Positions 1 through 8,914 are shown, counted from the first letter of the stretch. The stretch is DNA of 64,000 bases from Feifania hominis (GCF_014384765.1 NZ_JACRSP010000002.1:434001-498000), one strand, 5' to 3'. Notes: generated from the letters alone by a model not told the origin. Program-made: numbers and translations.

Positions 1-446
1 AAAAGGCGCTCGCCGACGTTGTCACGGGTATGACGCAGCTCGCCTCCATGCGGCTGTGCGGCAATGCGCTAGCTCAGCTTGTCATTCCCGCCGCCCTCGC
101 CGACCGTGAGAGCACCCGCGCCATGATCGTGCCGGGCGGGCGGCTCTATGAGCAGCGCGAGGCCACGGTGCGCGAGCTTTCCAAAATCGAGGGGATCAGT
201 TTTGTCAAAAACAAGGCGGCTTTTTACATCTTCCCGAAAATTGACGTCAAGCGCTTTCACATCACCGACGATGAGCGCTTCAACCTCGATCTGCTGCACG
301 CGAAAAAAATTCTCATGATTCCGGGCCGCGGCTTTGACTGGCCGAATCCCGATCACTTCCGCGTGGTCATGCTGCCCGAGCCGGAGACCATGGCAAAGGC
401 CATTCGTGATCTCGGCGACTTTCTTGCAACCTACCACCAGAGCTGA
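1..446 (+). CDS. Class I/II PLP aminotransferase, C-terminal part (5' end outside window)
   Basis: The reading frame is already open at position 3 and ends at TGA 444-446, so only about the last 147 residues are present. The visible part is the small domain of a fold-type I aminotransferase of the alanine/aspartate group: 'MIPGRGFDWPNPDHFRV' matches the region holding the conserved C-terminal Arg that binds the substrate alpha-carboxylate. The PLP lysine lies upstream of the window. An AlaA-like alanine aminotransferase is the most likely identity, but substrate cannot be settled from this fragment. A terminator follows 25 bp downstream. Confidence 0.8.
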   Translation, partial: KALADVVTGMTQLASMRLCGNALAQLVIPAALADRESTRAMIVPGGRLYEQREATVRELSKIEGISFVKNKAAFYIFPKIDVKRFHITDDERFNLDLLHAKKILMIPGRGFDWPNPDHFRVVMLPEPETMAKAIRDLGDFLATYHQS

Positions 447-466
447 GTTCCGCTTGAATACCAGGC

Positions 467-497
467 AAAAGAGCCGCCCTTTCGGGCGGCTCTTTTT
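467..497. terminator. Bidirectional intrinsic terminator
   Basis: GAGCCGCCC / GGGCGGCTC stem at 471-493 with T-run on the plus side and A-run on the other. It separates the convergent aminotransferase and flotillin genes and can serve both. Confidence 0.85.
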
Positions 498-512
498 TCG
501 TATTGATTTCTG

Positions 513-2036
513 TCAGCCCACCGGCGTGGGATCAAAAAACGATTCGTCTCTCTCGTCTGCTCCGGGATGCTCACACTCGGCGGCGTCGCATTTTCCCGTG
601 TCCACAATGACGGTGTCGTGTGAGGCGAGCTTTCCGCCAATGAGTCCCGCGATCAGCGCCTTGATGTCAAGCCCCATTCCCTGCGCGATCCCCTCTGTCA
701 CCTGTGTGGTGCCGTTGACGATGTCCGAGATCAGCTTTGCGCTGTTTCCCTCGCCGTACATCGTGATCTTATCGACCTTGGACAGCGGCTGCGCCACGTT
801 TTTCGCAATCTCGGGCAGCGCGGTCATAATCATCTCGACAATTGCGGCCTCGCCGTATTTCTTCATGGCCTCGGCCTTTTTGTCGATGCCCTCGGCCTCG
901 GCAAGAGCCTTTGCCTGAATGGCCTGTGCCTGCGCTTTGCCGACGGCGGCAATACCCGCCGCCTCCTGCTCGCGCGCAAACTTCTCCGCCTCGGCCGCTT
1001 TCTTTGTCGCCTCGGCCTCCTGCTCCTGCTCGTAGCGTCTGGCCTCGGCCTCTTTCTGGCGTTTGAACAACTCGGCCTGCGCCTGCTGCTCCAGGCGGTA
1101 TCGCTCGGCGTCCGCCTTTGCGCGGATCTCGGCGTCGAGAGTCTGCTTCGCCACCTCGACCTCTTTGTTTTTCAGCTCGGCCTCGCGCTCGGTCTTTGCA
1201 ATCTGCGCGTTGACCGTCGACGTCTCGATGGTCTTCTGCTGCTCCTGCTCCTGAATGCGGTAGGCGGCGTCGGCCTCAGCCTGCTTGATGTCGGCCTGCT
1301 TTTTCAGCTCCGACTCGCGAATCGCAAGCTCGGTCTGCTTCTGGGCAATCTGCATTTCCGATTCAACTTTGGCGTCGTTTGCCTCCTTGTTCGCCTTGGC
1401 CTGCTCGATGGCCACGTCGCGGTCGGCCTGCGCCTTGGCGATGGCGGCGGACTTTTTGATCTGGGAGATGTTGTCAATACCCAAATCGTCAATGACGCCG
1501 TTCTGGTCGGAAAAGGACTGGACATTGAATGAAACGAGCTCGAGACCCATCTTCTGCAAATCCGGGATGGCATTTTCCTGCACACGCTCGCCAAACGCCT
1601 TGCGGTCTGTGACCATTTCACTCAGCTTCATCTGGCCGATGATCTCACGCATGTTGCCCTCGAGCGTGTCCTGCACACGGCCAATGATCATTTTTTCATC
1701 CTCGTTGAGGAAAAAGCGGGCGGCAAGCGACATCATATCTTCGGCCTGGCCGACTCGAATTTTGACGGTCGCATCAACTTTGACATTGATGTACTCGGAG
1801 TTTGGCACAAAGTCGGTCGTCTTGACATCCACGCTGAACATCTTGAGCGACAGTTTGTCCATCCGCTCCAGAAATGGAATGCGCACGCCCGCTTTACCAA
1901 TGAGAATGCGCGGCTTGCGAAAACCCGAGATGATATACGCCGTGTCCGGCGGCGCCTTGACATAGCCGGTGCTTATGATCACAATCAAAAGAACCACAGC
2001 CGCTGCCGGCAGCAGCAGATAGAGTATTTCTCCCAT
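513..2036 (-). CDS. Flotillin-like SPFH/band 7 membrane scaffold protein
   Basis: 507 residues, usual flotillin length. An N-terminal hydrophobic segment (about 5-25) anchors it, followed by the SPFH domain (about 27-200), then a long Ala/Glu/Lys/Gln-rich coiled coil (about 200-400) and a C-terminal flotillin segment with 'AEGIDKKAEAMKKYGEAAI'. Bacterial flotillins (FloT/YuaG) form membrane microdomain scaffolds and affect membrane fluidity. The start is ATG at 2036 behind GAGGGGG. Flotillins often travel with an NfeD-type protein; none is adjacent here. A single-gene unit between a terminator and the Spx-like gene. Confidence 0.88.
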   Translation of the reverse strand: MGEILYLLLPAAAVVLLIVIISTGYVKAPPDTAYIISGFRKPRILIGKAGVRIPFLERMDKLSLKMFSVDVKTTDFVPNSEYINVKVDATVKIRVGQAEDMMSLAARFFLNEDEKMIIGRVQDTLEGNMREIIGQMKLSEMVTDRKAFGERVQENAIPDLQKMGLELVSFNVQSFSDQNGVIDDLGIDNISQIKKSAAIAKAQADRDVAIEQAKANKEANDAKVESEMQIAQKQTELAIRESELKKQADIKQAEADAAYRIQEQEQQKTIETSTVNAQIAKTEREAELKNKEVEVAKQTLDAEIRAKADAERYRLEQQAQAELFKRQKEAEARRYEQEQEAEATKKAAEAEKFAREQEAAGIAAVGKAQAQAIQAKALAEAEGIDKKAEAMKKYGEAAIVEMIMTALPEIAKNVAQPLSKVDKITMYGEGNSAKLISDIVNGTTQVTEGIAQGMGLDIKALIAGLIGGKLASHDTVIVDTGKCDAAECEHPGADERDESFFDPTPVG

Positions 2037-2064
2037 TACAATCCCCCTCTTCGTCTCTTATTGC

Positions 2065-2418
2065 CTATTTGAGCAGCTTCTGTTCCCACTCGGCGGGCTT
2101 GAAGCCCACCAGAACAAAGTCGTCGCCAATGAGAAGCGGCCGCTTGACGAGCATGCCGTCGGTGGCGAGCTGCGCGAGCTTCTCGGCCCGGTCCATCCGG
2201 GGGAGTTTATCCTTGAGAGCGCGCTCCCGATAGATCATGCCGGATGTGTTGAAGAACCGCTCCAACGGCAGGCCGCTCTTCTGCTGCCAGACATCCAGCT
2301 CCTGCGCGGTGGGGTTGTTCTCCTTGATGTGGCGGCTCTCAAAGGCGACGCCGTGCTGCACGAGCCACTCCCTTGCCCGCCGGCAGGTACTGCAGGGCGG
2401 GTATTCCAAAAAGAGCAT
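2065..2418 (-). CDS. Spx/MgsR/ArsC-family protein
   Basis: 117 residues with the thioredoxin-fold ArsC family layout: N-terminal 'YPPCSTCRRA' redox CxxC motif, then 'KENNPTAQEL' and the 'LLIGDDFVLVGFKPAEW' C-terminal strand typical of Spx-like proteins (known family features). Members are either RNA-polymerase-binding stress regulators or arsenate-reductase-like enzymes of unknown substrate. The length and CxxC fit the YffB/MgsR side better than true Spx, but this is inference. The ATG lies behind GAGGAGG located in the end of the upstream YwbE gene, so the three genes 3573-2065 form an operon. Confidence 0.8.
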   Translation of the reverse strand: MLFLEYPPCSTCRRAREWLVQHGVAFESRHIKENNPTAQELDVWQQKSGLPLERFFNTSGMIYRERALKDKLPRMDRAEKLAQLATDGMLVKRPLLIGDDFVLVGFKPAEWEQKLLK

Positions 2419-2420
2419 AT

Positions 2421-2624
2421 TCAGTCCTCCTCGATGATATTCTGTATGCGGCCGACCTGCCCGTCCTCGAGCATCACTTTTATGCCGTGCGGGTGTGTGC
2501 CGCTCCTGGTCAAAATCCGTTCGATTCGGCCGCGGGTGAGCTTGCCCGTCGGCTGATCTCTTTTGAGTACAATGTCCACAAGCATGCCGGCGCGCAAGCT
2601 CTCGCGGCGGCGGCCGTCACTCAT
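2421..2624 (-). CDS. ywbE: YwbE family protein (67 aa)
   Basis: A 67-residue protein ending 'HPHGIKVMLEDGQVGRIQNI', the signature of the YwbE family (function unknown, probably nucleic-acid binding SH3-like fold). The ATG at 2624 was chosen because 'MSDGRRRESLRAGMLVDIVL' aligns with YwbE N-termini; it overlaps the stop of the upstream membrane-protein gene by 8 bp (ATGAGTGA), indicating translational coupling. The open frame extends further upstream but that part is a shadow of the preceding gene. Confidence 0.78.
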   Translation of the reverse strand: MSDGRRRESLRAGMLVDIVLKRDQPTGKLTRGRIERILTRSGTHPHGIKVMLEDGQVGRIQNIIEED

Positions 2625-3573
2625 GGATCTGATAGGCGGGCAGCCGCACTGCCTCGGCTTGGTACTTCGCCTTTTTGAACAGCTGCATGGCATAGGGCAC
2701 GCCAACCAGCGCCGCGAGCAGATACCCGACGCCGAGATCTGCGAGCATGGCTCTTCTCAGCTCCCCGTCGGCCCAGGCAGTCCTGAACAGCGCCACAAAG
2801 TCGATGTCTGAGAGTGTGACGTAGTAATACTCCTTGAGAGCCTTGTAGACCTCGACGAACATGGTCACATTGACTGCGACAAAGAGCATGACAATGGAGA
2901 GAATCGAACAGAGGATGACGCCGCGCACATCAATCCTGCCGCCGAGCAATTCGTAGCCCTTTGCGGCAAAGATGAGCATGGCCGCCCCCGCGATGCCCGC
3001 GATATAGCCGAACTGATAGATCAGCACCCACACGACGCAGCCCAGGGCCGCTCCGATGAGCGCGCCGACGACGCCAAGGCCGAAATTGCTCTTTTTCGGT
3101 TCCTGCGCGACAGCGGCCGAGCCGCCCGAGACACTCTGAAAGCAACTCTCACACATGGTGTCGCACTTGCCGTTGATGCTGTAGGCGGCAAGCCCGGTCT
3201 TCGCGCCGCAGTAGCGGCAGCAGCTTGCAAAGCCGTGCTGGAGCAGAAAATTTGTCACATCGCCGAGCGCCGCGGAAAACGCGCTGACACCGGCCGCGCC
3301 CGAGCCTCTCATCCCCACTGTCACGGTGCGGTTCTGATAGTGGGCAAACGCCACACAGGGGTGGCTCTTCGGCAGCAGATAGAGAAACTGCGAGAGCATT
3401 TCCGCGCTGTCGGCATTCGCCGACTCGACGTTCATGGTCGCGAGCGCCTCGTTTTTCGATGAGCTTGTCACGGTCATGTCATAGCCGCGCAAACGCCCGT
3501 ACACGAGATTTCTCTTCGCGTCGAACAGCATGGAATTCTGCGCGGCAAATGTGTTGAGATCCTTGTTTGGCAT
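2617..3573 (-). CDS. Membrane protein with internal zinc ribbon, unknown function
   Basis: 318 residues from ATG 3573, preceded by GGGAGAGGGTG (good ribosome binding site); longer open frame upstream rejected. N-terminal ~130 residues are soluble and unrecognised. Residues about 135-180 hold two Cys pairs, 'CCRYCGAKTG' and 'CDTMCESC', that look like a zinc ribbon. Three or four hydrophobic segments follow (about 190-240, 250-275, 300-320), so the N-terminal part is probably cytoplasmic. First gene of an operon with ywbE and the Spx-like gene. I do not recognise the family; a redox- or metal-responsive membrane protein is only a guess from the neighbours. Confidence 0.65.
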   Translation of the reverse strand: MPNKDLNTFAAQNSMLFDAKRNLVYGRLRGYDMTVTSSSKNEALATMNVESANADSAEMLSQFLYLLPKSHPCVAFAHYQNRTVTVGMRGSGAAGVSAFSAALGDVTNFLLQHGFASCCRYCGAKTGLAAYSINGKCDTMCESCFQSVSGGSAAVAQEPKKSNFGLGVVGALIGAALGCVVWVLIYQFGYIAGIAGAAMLIFAAKGYELLGGRIDVRGVILCSILSIVMLFVAVNVTMFVEVYKALKEYYYVTLSDIDFVALFRTAWADGELRRAMLADLGVGYLLAALVGVPYAMQLFKKAKYQAEAVRLPAYQIHE

Positions 3574-3802
3574 ACCTGCACCCTCTCCCTTTTCACTGTG
3601 TTTGACCTTTTGCAGAACGGACGGGGCAACCTGAAATCCCCGGTAGAGAATTCTCGGGCGCTTCCCGCCGTCTGCGAGCACCCCGGGGGCAGTCGAAACT
3701 CCGCGTATGGCCGGCTGGTGATCTGCGCAAAAGCCGCCCTTTGGGCTCCCTGGTATACCCCCGTTTTACTCATTCTAACACAAACCAAACCACTTTTGTA
3801 GC
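3574..3802. other. Intergenic region upstream of the zinc-ribbon membrane protein
   Basis: About 230 bp without a convincing gene. On the minus strand an extended -10 candidate TGTTAGAAT (3772-3780) could drive the zinc-ribbon/ywbE operon; its -35 (TACAAA) is poor. Nothing else is recognisable. Confidence 0.35.
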
Positions 3803-3833
3803 AAAAAAGCGCGGAGAGAAAATCTCTCCGCGC
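3803..3833 (-). terminator. Terminator of the catalytic hydrogenase operon
   Basis: GCGCGGAGAGA / TCTCTCCGCGC stem (3809-3819 with 3823-3833) followed on the minus strand by six Ts. It lies 14 bp after the hydA stop codon. Confidence 0.88.
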
Positions 3834-3846
3834 TCTCTGCTGAAAA

Positions 3847-5592
3847 TCAGTCGCTGTACTTCTGGCGTGCGACGTAACTCGTGTGCAGAAGCTCGTGGGC
3901 CTTGTGGCTGCCGGGCTTCTCAAAGTAGGTGTCATAGAGCTCTTTGATGACCGGGTTCTCATGGCTCTTGCGCAGCTTCATGCCGGCGTCCTCACCGTAG
4001 AGGCCCTTGGCGCGCTCGGCGCGCAGATCGAGGAAGTTGGTCACGCGGGACGGCTGAATCGGCTGGCCGCCGCCGTTGACGCAGCCGCCCGGGCAGGCCA
4101 TAAACTCGATGAAGTGGTAGTTCTTCTCGCCCTTCTTGACCGACTCGAGCACCTCGCGGCAGTTTGCAAGGCCAGACGCCACGCAGACATTGACCTCTTT
4201 GCCGCCTAGCACATAGGTTGCCTCTTTGATGCCCTCGGTGCCGCGGACATCGTGGAAGTCGAGCTTCTCAAGGGGCTTGCCGTCGACAACCTCAGCGAGG
4301 GTGCGAAGCGCAGCCTCCATGACGCCGCCGGTGGCGCCGAAGATGTGACCGGCGCCCGACGCCACGCCGAAGCAGGGGTCGAATTCCTCGTCGGGCAGAT
4401 CGGCAAAGCGCAGACCCGCGCGGTCGATCATGCGCGCGAATTCGCGGCTGGTGATCGAAACGTCGATGCCCTGCTCACCGTAGGCGTCCTGGTCGTCGCG
4501 GTTGATCTCAAACTTCTTGGCTGTGCAGGGCATGATGGAGACGACATAGATGTCTTTCGGGTCGAGGCCCATCTTCTCGGCGTAGTAGCTCTTCATGACA
4601 GCGCCGAACATGCCCTGAGGCGATTTGCAGGAGGAGATGTTCTCAAGGAACTCCGGATAGTAGTACTCGGCAAATTTGATCCAGCCGGGCGAGCACGAGG
4701 TGATCAGCGGCAGCTTACCGCCATTGTTCAGGCGCTCGAGGAACTCCGTGCCCTCCTCCATGATGGTCAGGTCAGCGGCGGTGTCGACATCAAACACGCC
4801 GTCAAAGCCCATTCTCTTGAGGGCGGCCGCAATCTTGCCCTCGACATTGGTGCCGATCGGCATGCCGTAGAACTCGCCCATGTGCACGCGGATAGACGGC
4901 GCGACGCCGACGACCACATGCTTGGTCGGGTCGGCCAGAGCCGCCCAGACCTTGTCGGTGTCATCCTTTTCGGTCAGCGCGCCGGTCGGGCAGGAGGCGA
5001 TGCACTGGCCGCAGGACACGCAGGGCACCTCGGCGAGGTCGCCCTCAAACGCGCAGGCGATGTGGGTGTTGAAGCCTCTCTGATTCGGGCCGATGACCGC
5101 GACGGCCTGATTGAATTTGCAGGCCGCGACACAGCGGCGGCAGAGGATACACTTGTTGTTGTCGCGCACGATGACGCCGGTGGAATCCTCAATCTCGTAG
5201 CGGTCGTTGTCGCCCGAGAAGCGCACTTCCTCAAGCCCGTACTCTCTGGAGAGAGTCTGCAGCTCGCAGTTCTGGTTGCGCACGCAGGTCAGGCACTCGC
5301 GCTTGTGGTTCGACAGAATCAGCTCGAGGGTCATCCGGCGGGCCTTCTGTACTTTCAGACTGTTGGTGTAAACTTCCATACCCTCATTGACCGGGTAGAC
5401 GCAGGCCGTGACAAGGCTTTTTGCGCCCTTGACCTCGACCACGCAGATGCGGCAGGAGCCGATTGCGTTGATCTTCTTCATATAGCAGAGAGTCGGAATA
5501 TCGATGCCGACCGAGTGAGCGGCTTCCAGAATGGTGGAGCCTTGGGGGACATCATACTCACGGCCGTTGATTTTAATTTTGACGGTTTCCAT
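3847..5592 (-). CDS. hydA: [FeFe] hydrogenase catalytic subunit, NAD(P)-linked (HydA/HndD type)
   Basis: 581 residues. N-terminal plant-type [2Fe-2S] domain (Cys 36, 47, 50, 64), His/Cys-ligated [4Fe-4S] site (H96, C100, C103, C109), a 2[4Fe-4S] ferredoxin domain ('CILCRRCVAACK', 'CVSCGQCIASCP'), then the H-cluster domain with all three motifs: L1 'TSCSPGW', L2 'MPCTAKKFE', L3 'FMACPGGCVNGGG'. This is the full group A modular hydrogenase that reduces protons or oxidises H2. With the NuoF- and NuoE-like subunits upstream it should form a cytoplasmic trimeric or tetrameric enzyme that couples ferredoxin and NAD(P)H to H2, the electron-bifurcating architecture (inference from subunit set). Last gene of the operon; starts 15 bp after the NuoF-like stop. 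Confidence 0.96.
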   Translation of the reverse strand: METVKIKINGREYDVPQGSTILEAAHSVGIDIPTLCYMKKINAIGSCRICVVEVKGAKSLVTACVYPVNEGMEVYTNSLKVQKARRMTLELILSNHKRECLTCVRNQNCELQTLSREYGLEEVRFSGDNDRYEIEDSTGVIVRDNNKCILCRRCVAACKFNQAVAVIGPNQRGFNTHIACAFEGDLAEVPCVSCGQCIASCPTGALTEKDDTDKVWAALADPTKHVVVGVAPSIRVHMGEFYGMPIGTNVEGKIAAALKRMGFDGVFDVDTAADLTIMEEGTEFLERLNNGGKLPLITSCSPGWIKFAEYYYPEFLENISSCKSPQGMFGAVMKSYYAEKMGLDPKDIYVVSIMPCTAKKFEINRDDQDAYGEQGIDVSITSREFARMIDRAGLRFADLPDEEFDPCFGVASGAGHIFGATGGVMEAALRTLAEVVDGKPLEKLDFHDVRGTEGIKEATYVLGGKEVNVCVASGLANCREVLESVKKGEKNYHFIEFMACPGGCVNGGGQPIQPSRVTNFLDLRAERAKGLYGEDAGMKLRKSHENPVIKELYDTYFEKPGSHKAHELLHTSYVARQKYSD

Positions 5593-5607
5593 TTCTTCTC
5601 TCCTCCC

Positions 5608-7398
5608 TTATTTCTTGCTGATGGCTTTGAACTTGCACTTCGACTCGCAGACGCCGCACTTGACGCACTTGGTCTGGTCGATGCTGTGCGGCTTCTTCAG
5701 CTCGCCGGTGATGGCGCCGACCGGGCAGTTCTTGGCGCAAAGGGTGCACCCAATGCACTTGGTCGGATCGATGGAGAAGGAGAGCAGATGCTTGCAGACG
5801 CCGGCCGGGCAGCGCTTCTCTTTGACATGCGCCTCGTACTCGTCGCGGAAGTAGTGCAGCGTCGAGAGCACGGGGTTCGGCGCGGTCTGGCCAAGGCCGC
5901 AGAGCGAGTTTTCCTTGACATGGTGGCAGAGCTCCTCGAGGGTGTCGAGGTCCTCCATGGTCGCCTTTCCATCGGTGATCTTGCACAGAAGCTCATAAAT
6001 CCTCTTGGTGCCGATCCGGCAGGGAGCGCACTTGCCGCAGCTCTCGTCAACGGTGAACTCCAGGAAGAATTTCGCGATGTCGACCATACAGGTGTCCTCA
6101 TCCATAACAATGAGTCCGCCGGAGCCCATCATCGAGCCGATCGCCATGAGGGAATCATAGTCGATCTTGGTGTCGATGAGTGAGGCGGGAATGCAGCCGC
6201 CGGAGGGGCCGCCGGTCTGGGCCGCCTTGAACTTCTTGCCGTTCGGGCAGCCGCCGCCGATCTCTTCGACGATGGTGCGAAGGGTTGTGCCCATCGGGAT
6301 CTCGACGAGACCGGTGTTGGTGATCTTGCCGCCGAGCGCGAAGACCTTGGTGCCCTTGGACTTCTCGGTGCCCATGGAGGCGAACCACTCGGGGCCGTTG
6401 AGAATGATCTGGGTGATGTTCGCGTAGGTCTCGACGTTGTTGAGCAGCGTGGGTTTGCCGAACAGACCCTTGTTCGCCGGGAACGGCGGACGCGGACGCG
6501 GCTCGCCGCGCTTGCCCTCGATGGAGGTCATCAGCGCCGTCTCCTCGCCGCAGACAAACGCGCCCGCGCCGAGGCGGATGCCGATGTCAAACGAGAAGCC
6601 GGTGCCGAGGATGTTCTTGCCGAGCAGCCCGTACTCGCGGGCCTGGCCGAGGGCGATCTCAAGGCGGTGAACCGCAATCGGATACTCCGCGCGCACATAG
6701 ACATAGCCCTGATCCGAGCCGACCGCGTAGGCGGCGATGGTCATGGCCTCAATGAGCGCGTGCGGGTCGCCCTCGAGAACCGAGCGGTCCATGAACGCGC
6801 CGGGATCACCCTCGTCGGCGTTGCAGCAGACATATTTCTTGTCGCCGACCGCCTTGGCGGTGAACTCCCACTTCATGCCGGTGGGGAAGCCCGCGCCGCC
6901 GCGGCCGCGCAGGCCGGATTTCTTGACGATGTCGATGACCTGCTCCGGGGTCATCTCAGTGAGCACTTTTTCGAGCGCCTTGTAACCGTCGGTCGCGAGG
7001 TACTCGTCGATGTTCTCAGGGTTGATGACGCCGCAGTTGCGAAGCGCGATGCGAACCTGTTTGCTGTAGAAATTGGTGTCATTGAGCGACTTGATCGTGT
7101 TGTCGTCGACGACGGTCTCCTGGTAGAGAAGCCGCTTGACAATTCTGCCCTTGAGCAGATGCTCATCGACGATCTCCTTGACGTCCTCCGCCTTGACACG
7201 GCTGTAGAACGAGCCCTCGGGGTAGACAATGACAATCGGGCCGAGCGCGCACAGGCCGAAGCAGCCGGTCATGACGACCTTGACCTCGTCCTGCAGGCCG
7301 ACGGCCTGAATCTCGTTTTCAAATTCCTTGATGATGTCGCGGGAGCCGGACGATGTGCATCCCGTACCGCCGCAGACCAGAACCTGGGATCTAACCAT
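5608..7398 (-). CDS. hndC: NuoF-like NAD(P)H-binding hydrogenase subunit (HydB/HndC type)
   Basis: 596 residues with three modules: an N-terminal thioredoxin-like [2Fe-2S] domain ('GGTGCTSSGS', 'TGCFGLCALGP'), the FMN/NAD(H)-binding NuoF core ('GRGGAGFPTGMKW', then 'ESCGKCAPCRIGTKR' for the N3-type [4Fe-4S] cluster), and a C-terminal 2[4Fe-4S] ferredoxin domain ('CIGCTLCAKNCP', 'CVKCGVCESKCK'). This is the flavin subunit at which bifurcating hydrogenases split electrons between NAD(P) and ferredoxin. All cluster ligands are present. NADH versus NADPH preference cannot be read from sequence here. 20 bp downstream of the thioredoxin-like ferredoxin gene. Confidence 0.95.
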   Translation of the reverse strand: MVRSQVLVCGGTGCTSSGSRDIIKEFENEIQAVGLQDEVKVVMTGCFGLCALGPIVIVYPEGSFYSRVKAEDVKEIVDEHLLKGRIVKRLLYQETVVDDNTIKSLNDTNFYSKQVRIALRNCGVINPENIDEYLATDGYKALEKVLTEMTPEQVIDIVKKSGLRGRGGAGFPTGMKWEFTAKAVGDKKYVCCNADEGDPGAFMDRSVLEGDPHALIEAMTIAAYAVGSDQGYVYVRAEYPIAVHRLEIALGQAREYGLLGKNILGTGFSFDIGIRLGAGAFVCGEETALMTSIEGKRGEPRPRPPFPANKGLFGKPTLLNNVETYANITQIILNGPEWFASMGTEKSKGTKVFALGGKITNTGLVEIPMGTTLRTIVEEIGGGCPNGKKFKAAQTGGPSGGCIPASLIDTKIDYDSLMAIGSMMGSGGLIVMDEDTCMVDIAKFFLEFTVDESCGKCAPCRIGTKRIYELLCKITDGKATMEDLDTLEELCHHVKENSLCGLGQTAPNPVLSTLHYFRDEYEAHVKEKRCPAGVCKHLLSFSIDPTKCIGCTLCAKNCPVGAITGELKKPHSIDQTKCVKCGVCESKCKFKAISKK

Positions 7399-7418
7399 AC
7401 CTTATTACCCTCCCTCTC

Positions 7419-7787
7419 TTATTCGGCTGCGCCGATCGTGTACTCTTCCACGACTTTGCCGTTGACCACATGTTCATGGAGAATCTTCAGCGCTTTCTCC
7501 GGAGTCATCTTCACATAGGTCACTTTCTCGTGGCCTTTCTGGAACACCTCGACAATGGGCTCGAGCCGGCAGACGCCGATGCATCCAGTCTGGGTGACCA
7601 TGACATTATGTAGATTGCGCTTTGCGACCTCTTCCACAAGGGCCGCGAGTACGGGGCGGGCGCCCGCGGCGATGCCGCAGGTGGCCATGCCGACCACAAC
7701 GCGGAATTCCGCGTCGCTCTCGGAGCGAAGATCCATTTTATTTTTCATGCTCTCGCGGATGGCTGCGAGTTCTTGCAATGTCTTCAT
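7419..7787 (-). CDS. hndB: Thioredoxin-like [2Fe-2S] ferredoxin (HndB type)
   Basis: 122 residues. 'MATCGIAAGARPVL' and 'TQTGCIGVCRLEPIVEV' supply the four cysteines of a thioredoxin-fold [2Fe-2S] ferredoxin, as in HndB of NADP-reducing hydrogenases. It probably relays electrons within the hydrogenase complex. The start ATG overlaps the stop of the ATPase-domain gene (ATGA), with AAAGGTGC as ribosome binding site, so the two are translationally coupled. Confidence 0.9.
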   Translation of the reverse strand: MKTLQELAAIRESMKNKMDLRSESDAEFRVVVGMATCGIAAGARPVLAALVEEVAKRNLHNVMVTQTGCIGVCRLEPIVEVFQKGHEKVTYVKMTPEKALKILHEHVVNGKVVEEYTIGAAE

Positions 7788-8338
7788 ATCTGTTCAGCAC
7801 CTTTCATATTCGTTATCTGTTCACTCAAATACTCCCGAATCCAGAGCAGCACCTCAGGGCTGTCAAGCGGCACATCTCCCAGAATCCCGCGCACCTCGCG
7901 CGTGTCGAGCACAAAGCTCTCGGCGCCGACTCTCTGCTCATACACAAAGTCGATCGCGGGGTCGGCCCCCACAAGAGCTGAGATCGTGCCCGCAATGTCG
8001 CCGAGCGGCATGCGGTCGATGTGGTCCAGCTCATACCGCGCGGTGACCACGGTCCCCTCCCCCACTTTGGAGCGAATGGAAAAGTCGCCTCCCGCCTGCT
8101 CGGCAGACAGCTTGAACAGCGGGATGCCGAGGCCGACCTTGCGGGTCGTGCGGGTCGTGGTAAAGGGATCTGTGACACGCCGGACAAACTCCTCGCTCAT
8201 GCCGCAGCCATTGTCGGCAACGGTGATGGTGAGGCAGTTTTCCGCCGGCTGCGCATCCACCGTGATGGTGACAAGCGTCGCGCCGGCTTTGACCGAGTTC
8301 TGGGCAATGTCCAGGATGTTCAGTGAGAGCTCTTTCAT
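7784..8338 (-). CDS. HATPase_c-domain protein in the hydrogenase operon
   Basis: 184 residues: essentially a lone GHKL-type ATP-binding domain with an N-box ('LNILDIAQNSVKAGA'), G1 ('VADNGCGMS') and G2 ('TTRKVGLGIPLFKL'). No His-phosphotransfer domain and no membrane segment, so it resembles anti-sigma/RsbW-like or orphan kinase ATPase domains rather than a sensor kinase. Its place between the NuoE-like and thioredoxin-like ferredoxin genes is a recurrent clostridial hydrogenase-operon arrangement; its job there is not established. Starts 6 bp after the NuoE-like stop. Confidence 0.85.
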   Translation of the reverse strand: MKELSLNILDIAQNSVKAGATLVTITVDAQPAENCLTITVADNGCGMSEEFVRRVTDPFTTTRTTRKVGLGIPLFKLSAEQAGGDFSIRSKVGEGTVVTARYELDHIDRMPLGDIAGTISALVGADPAIDFVYEQRVGAESFVLDTREVRGILGDVPLDSPEVLLWIREYLSEQITNMKGAEQI

Positions 8339-8344
8339 GAGCTC

Positions 8345-8848
8345 TTACGCCAGCTTGCGGTACTTCTCGATGATGCCGTCGACCTCTTCGGGGGTGAGGC
8401 GGCCGTAGACATCGTCGTTGATCATCATGACCGGGGCGAGACCGCAGCAGCCGAGGCAGCGCGTCGCATCGAGCGAGAAGACGCCGTCGGAGGTGCACTC
8501 GCCGTTGCTGACGCCGAGCACGCGCTCAAGCCGGTCAAACACGCCGCCGGCATTCTTGACGTAACAGGCCGTGCCGAGGCAGACGCTGATTTTATACTTG
8601 CCTTTCGGATTGAGATTGAACTGGGAATAGAAAGTCGCAACGCCGTAGATCTCAGAGAGCGAGACATCCATCTTCTCCGAAATAACTTTCATCACTTCGT
8701 ACGGCAGATATCCGTAGATCCCCTGCGCCTGCTGCATCACAGGCATCAGGGCGCCCTCTGTTTCCCTGTACTTTTCGATGACGGCGTCCAGAGCTTCCCT
8801 CTGCTCGGGCGAGTCAACGAATTGTACTGCGGATTTTTTCATACTCAT
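8345..8848 (-). CDS. hndA: NuoE-like [2Fe-2S] hydrogenase subunit (HydC/HndA type)
   Basis: 167 residues of the 24-kDa/NuoE thioredoxin-fold family: 'VATFYSQFNLNPKGKY', then the [2Fe-2S] ligands in 'CLGTACYVKNAG' and 'LDATRCLGCCGLAPVM'. It partners the NuoF-like subunit in NAD(P)H oxidation/reduction. First gene of the catalytic operon; ATG 8848 behind GGGAGGA. A promoter lies 67 bp upstream. Confidence 0.93.
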   Translation of the reverse strand: MSMKKSAVQFVDSPEQREALDAVIEKYRETEGALMPVMQQAQGIYGYLPYEVMKVISEKMDVSLSEIYGVATFYSQFNLNPKGKYKISVCLGTACYVKNAGGVFDRLERVLGVSNGECTSDGVFSLDATRCLGCCGLAPVMMINDDVYGRLTPEEVDGIIEKYRKLA

Positions 8849-8914
8849 GAAGCATATCCTCCCTTAAAAATGGTTCACAATGACTCTCTCGTTATATTTG
8901 TGACAAGCGTTAAC

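Noticed and set aside
4252..6183. 643-codon open frame on the plus strand opposite hydA and the NuoF-like gene
   Set aside because: It is antisense to two certain genes; long antisense openings are expected in GC-rich coding DNA. No ribosome binding site or family motif.
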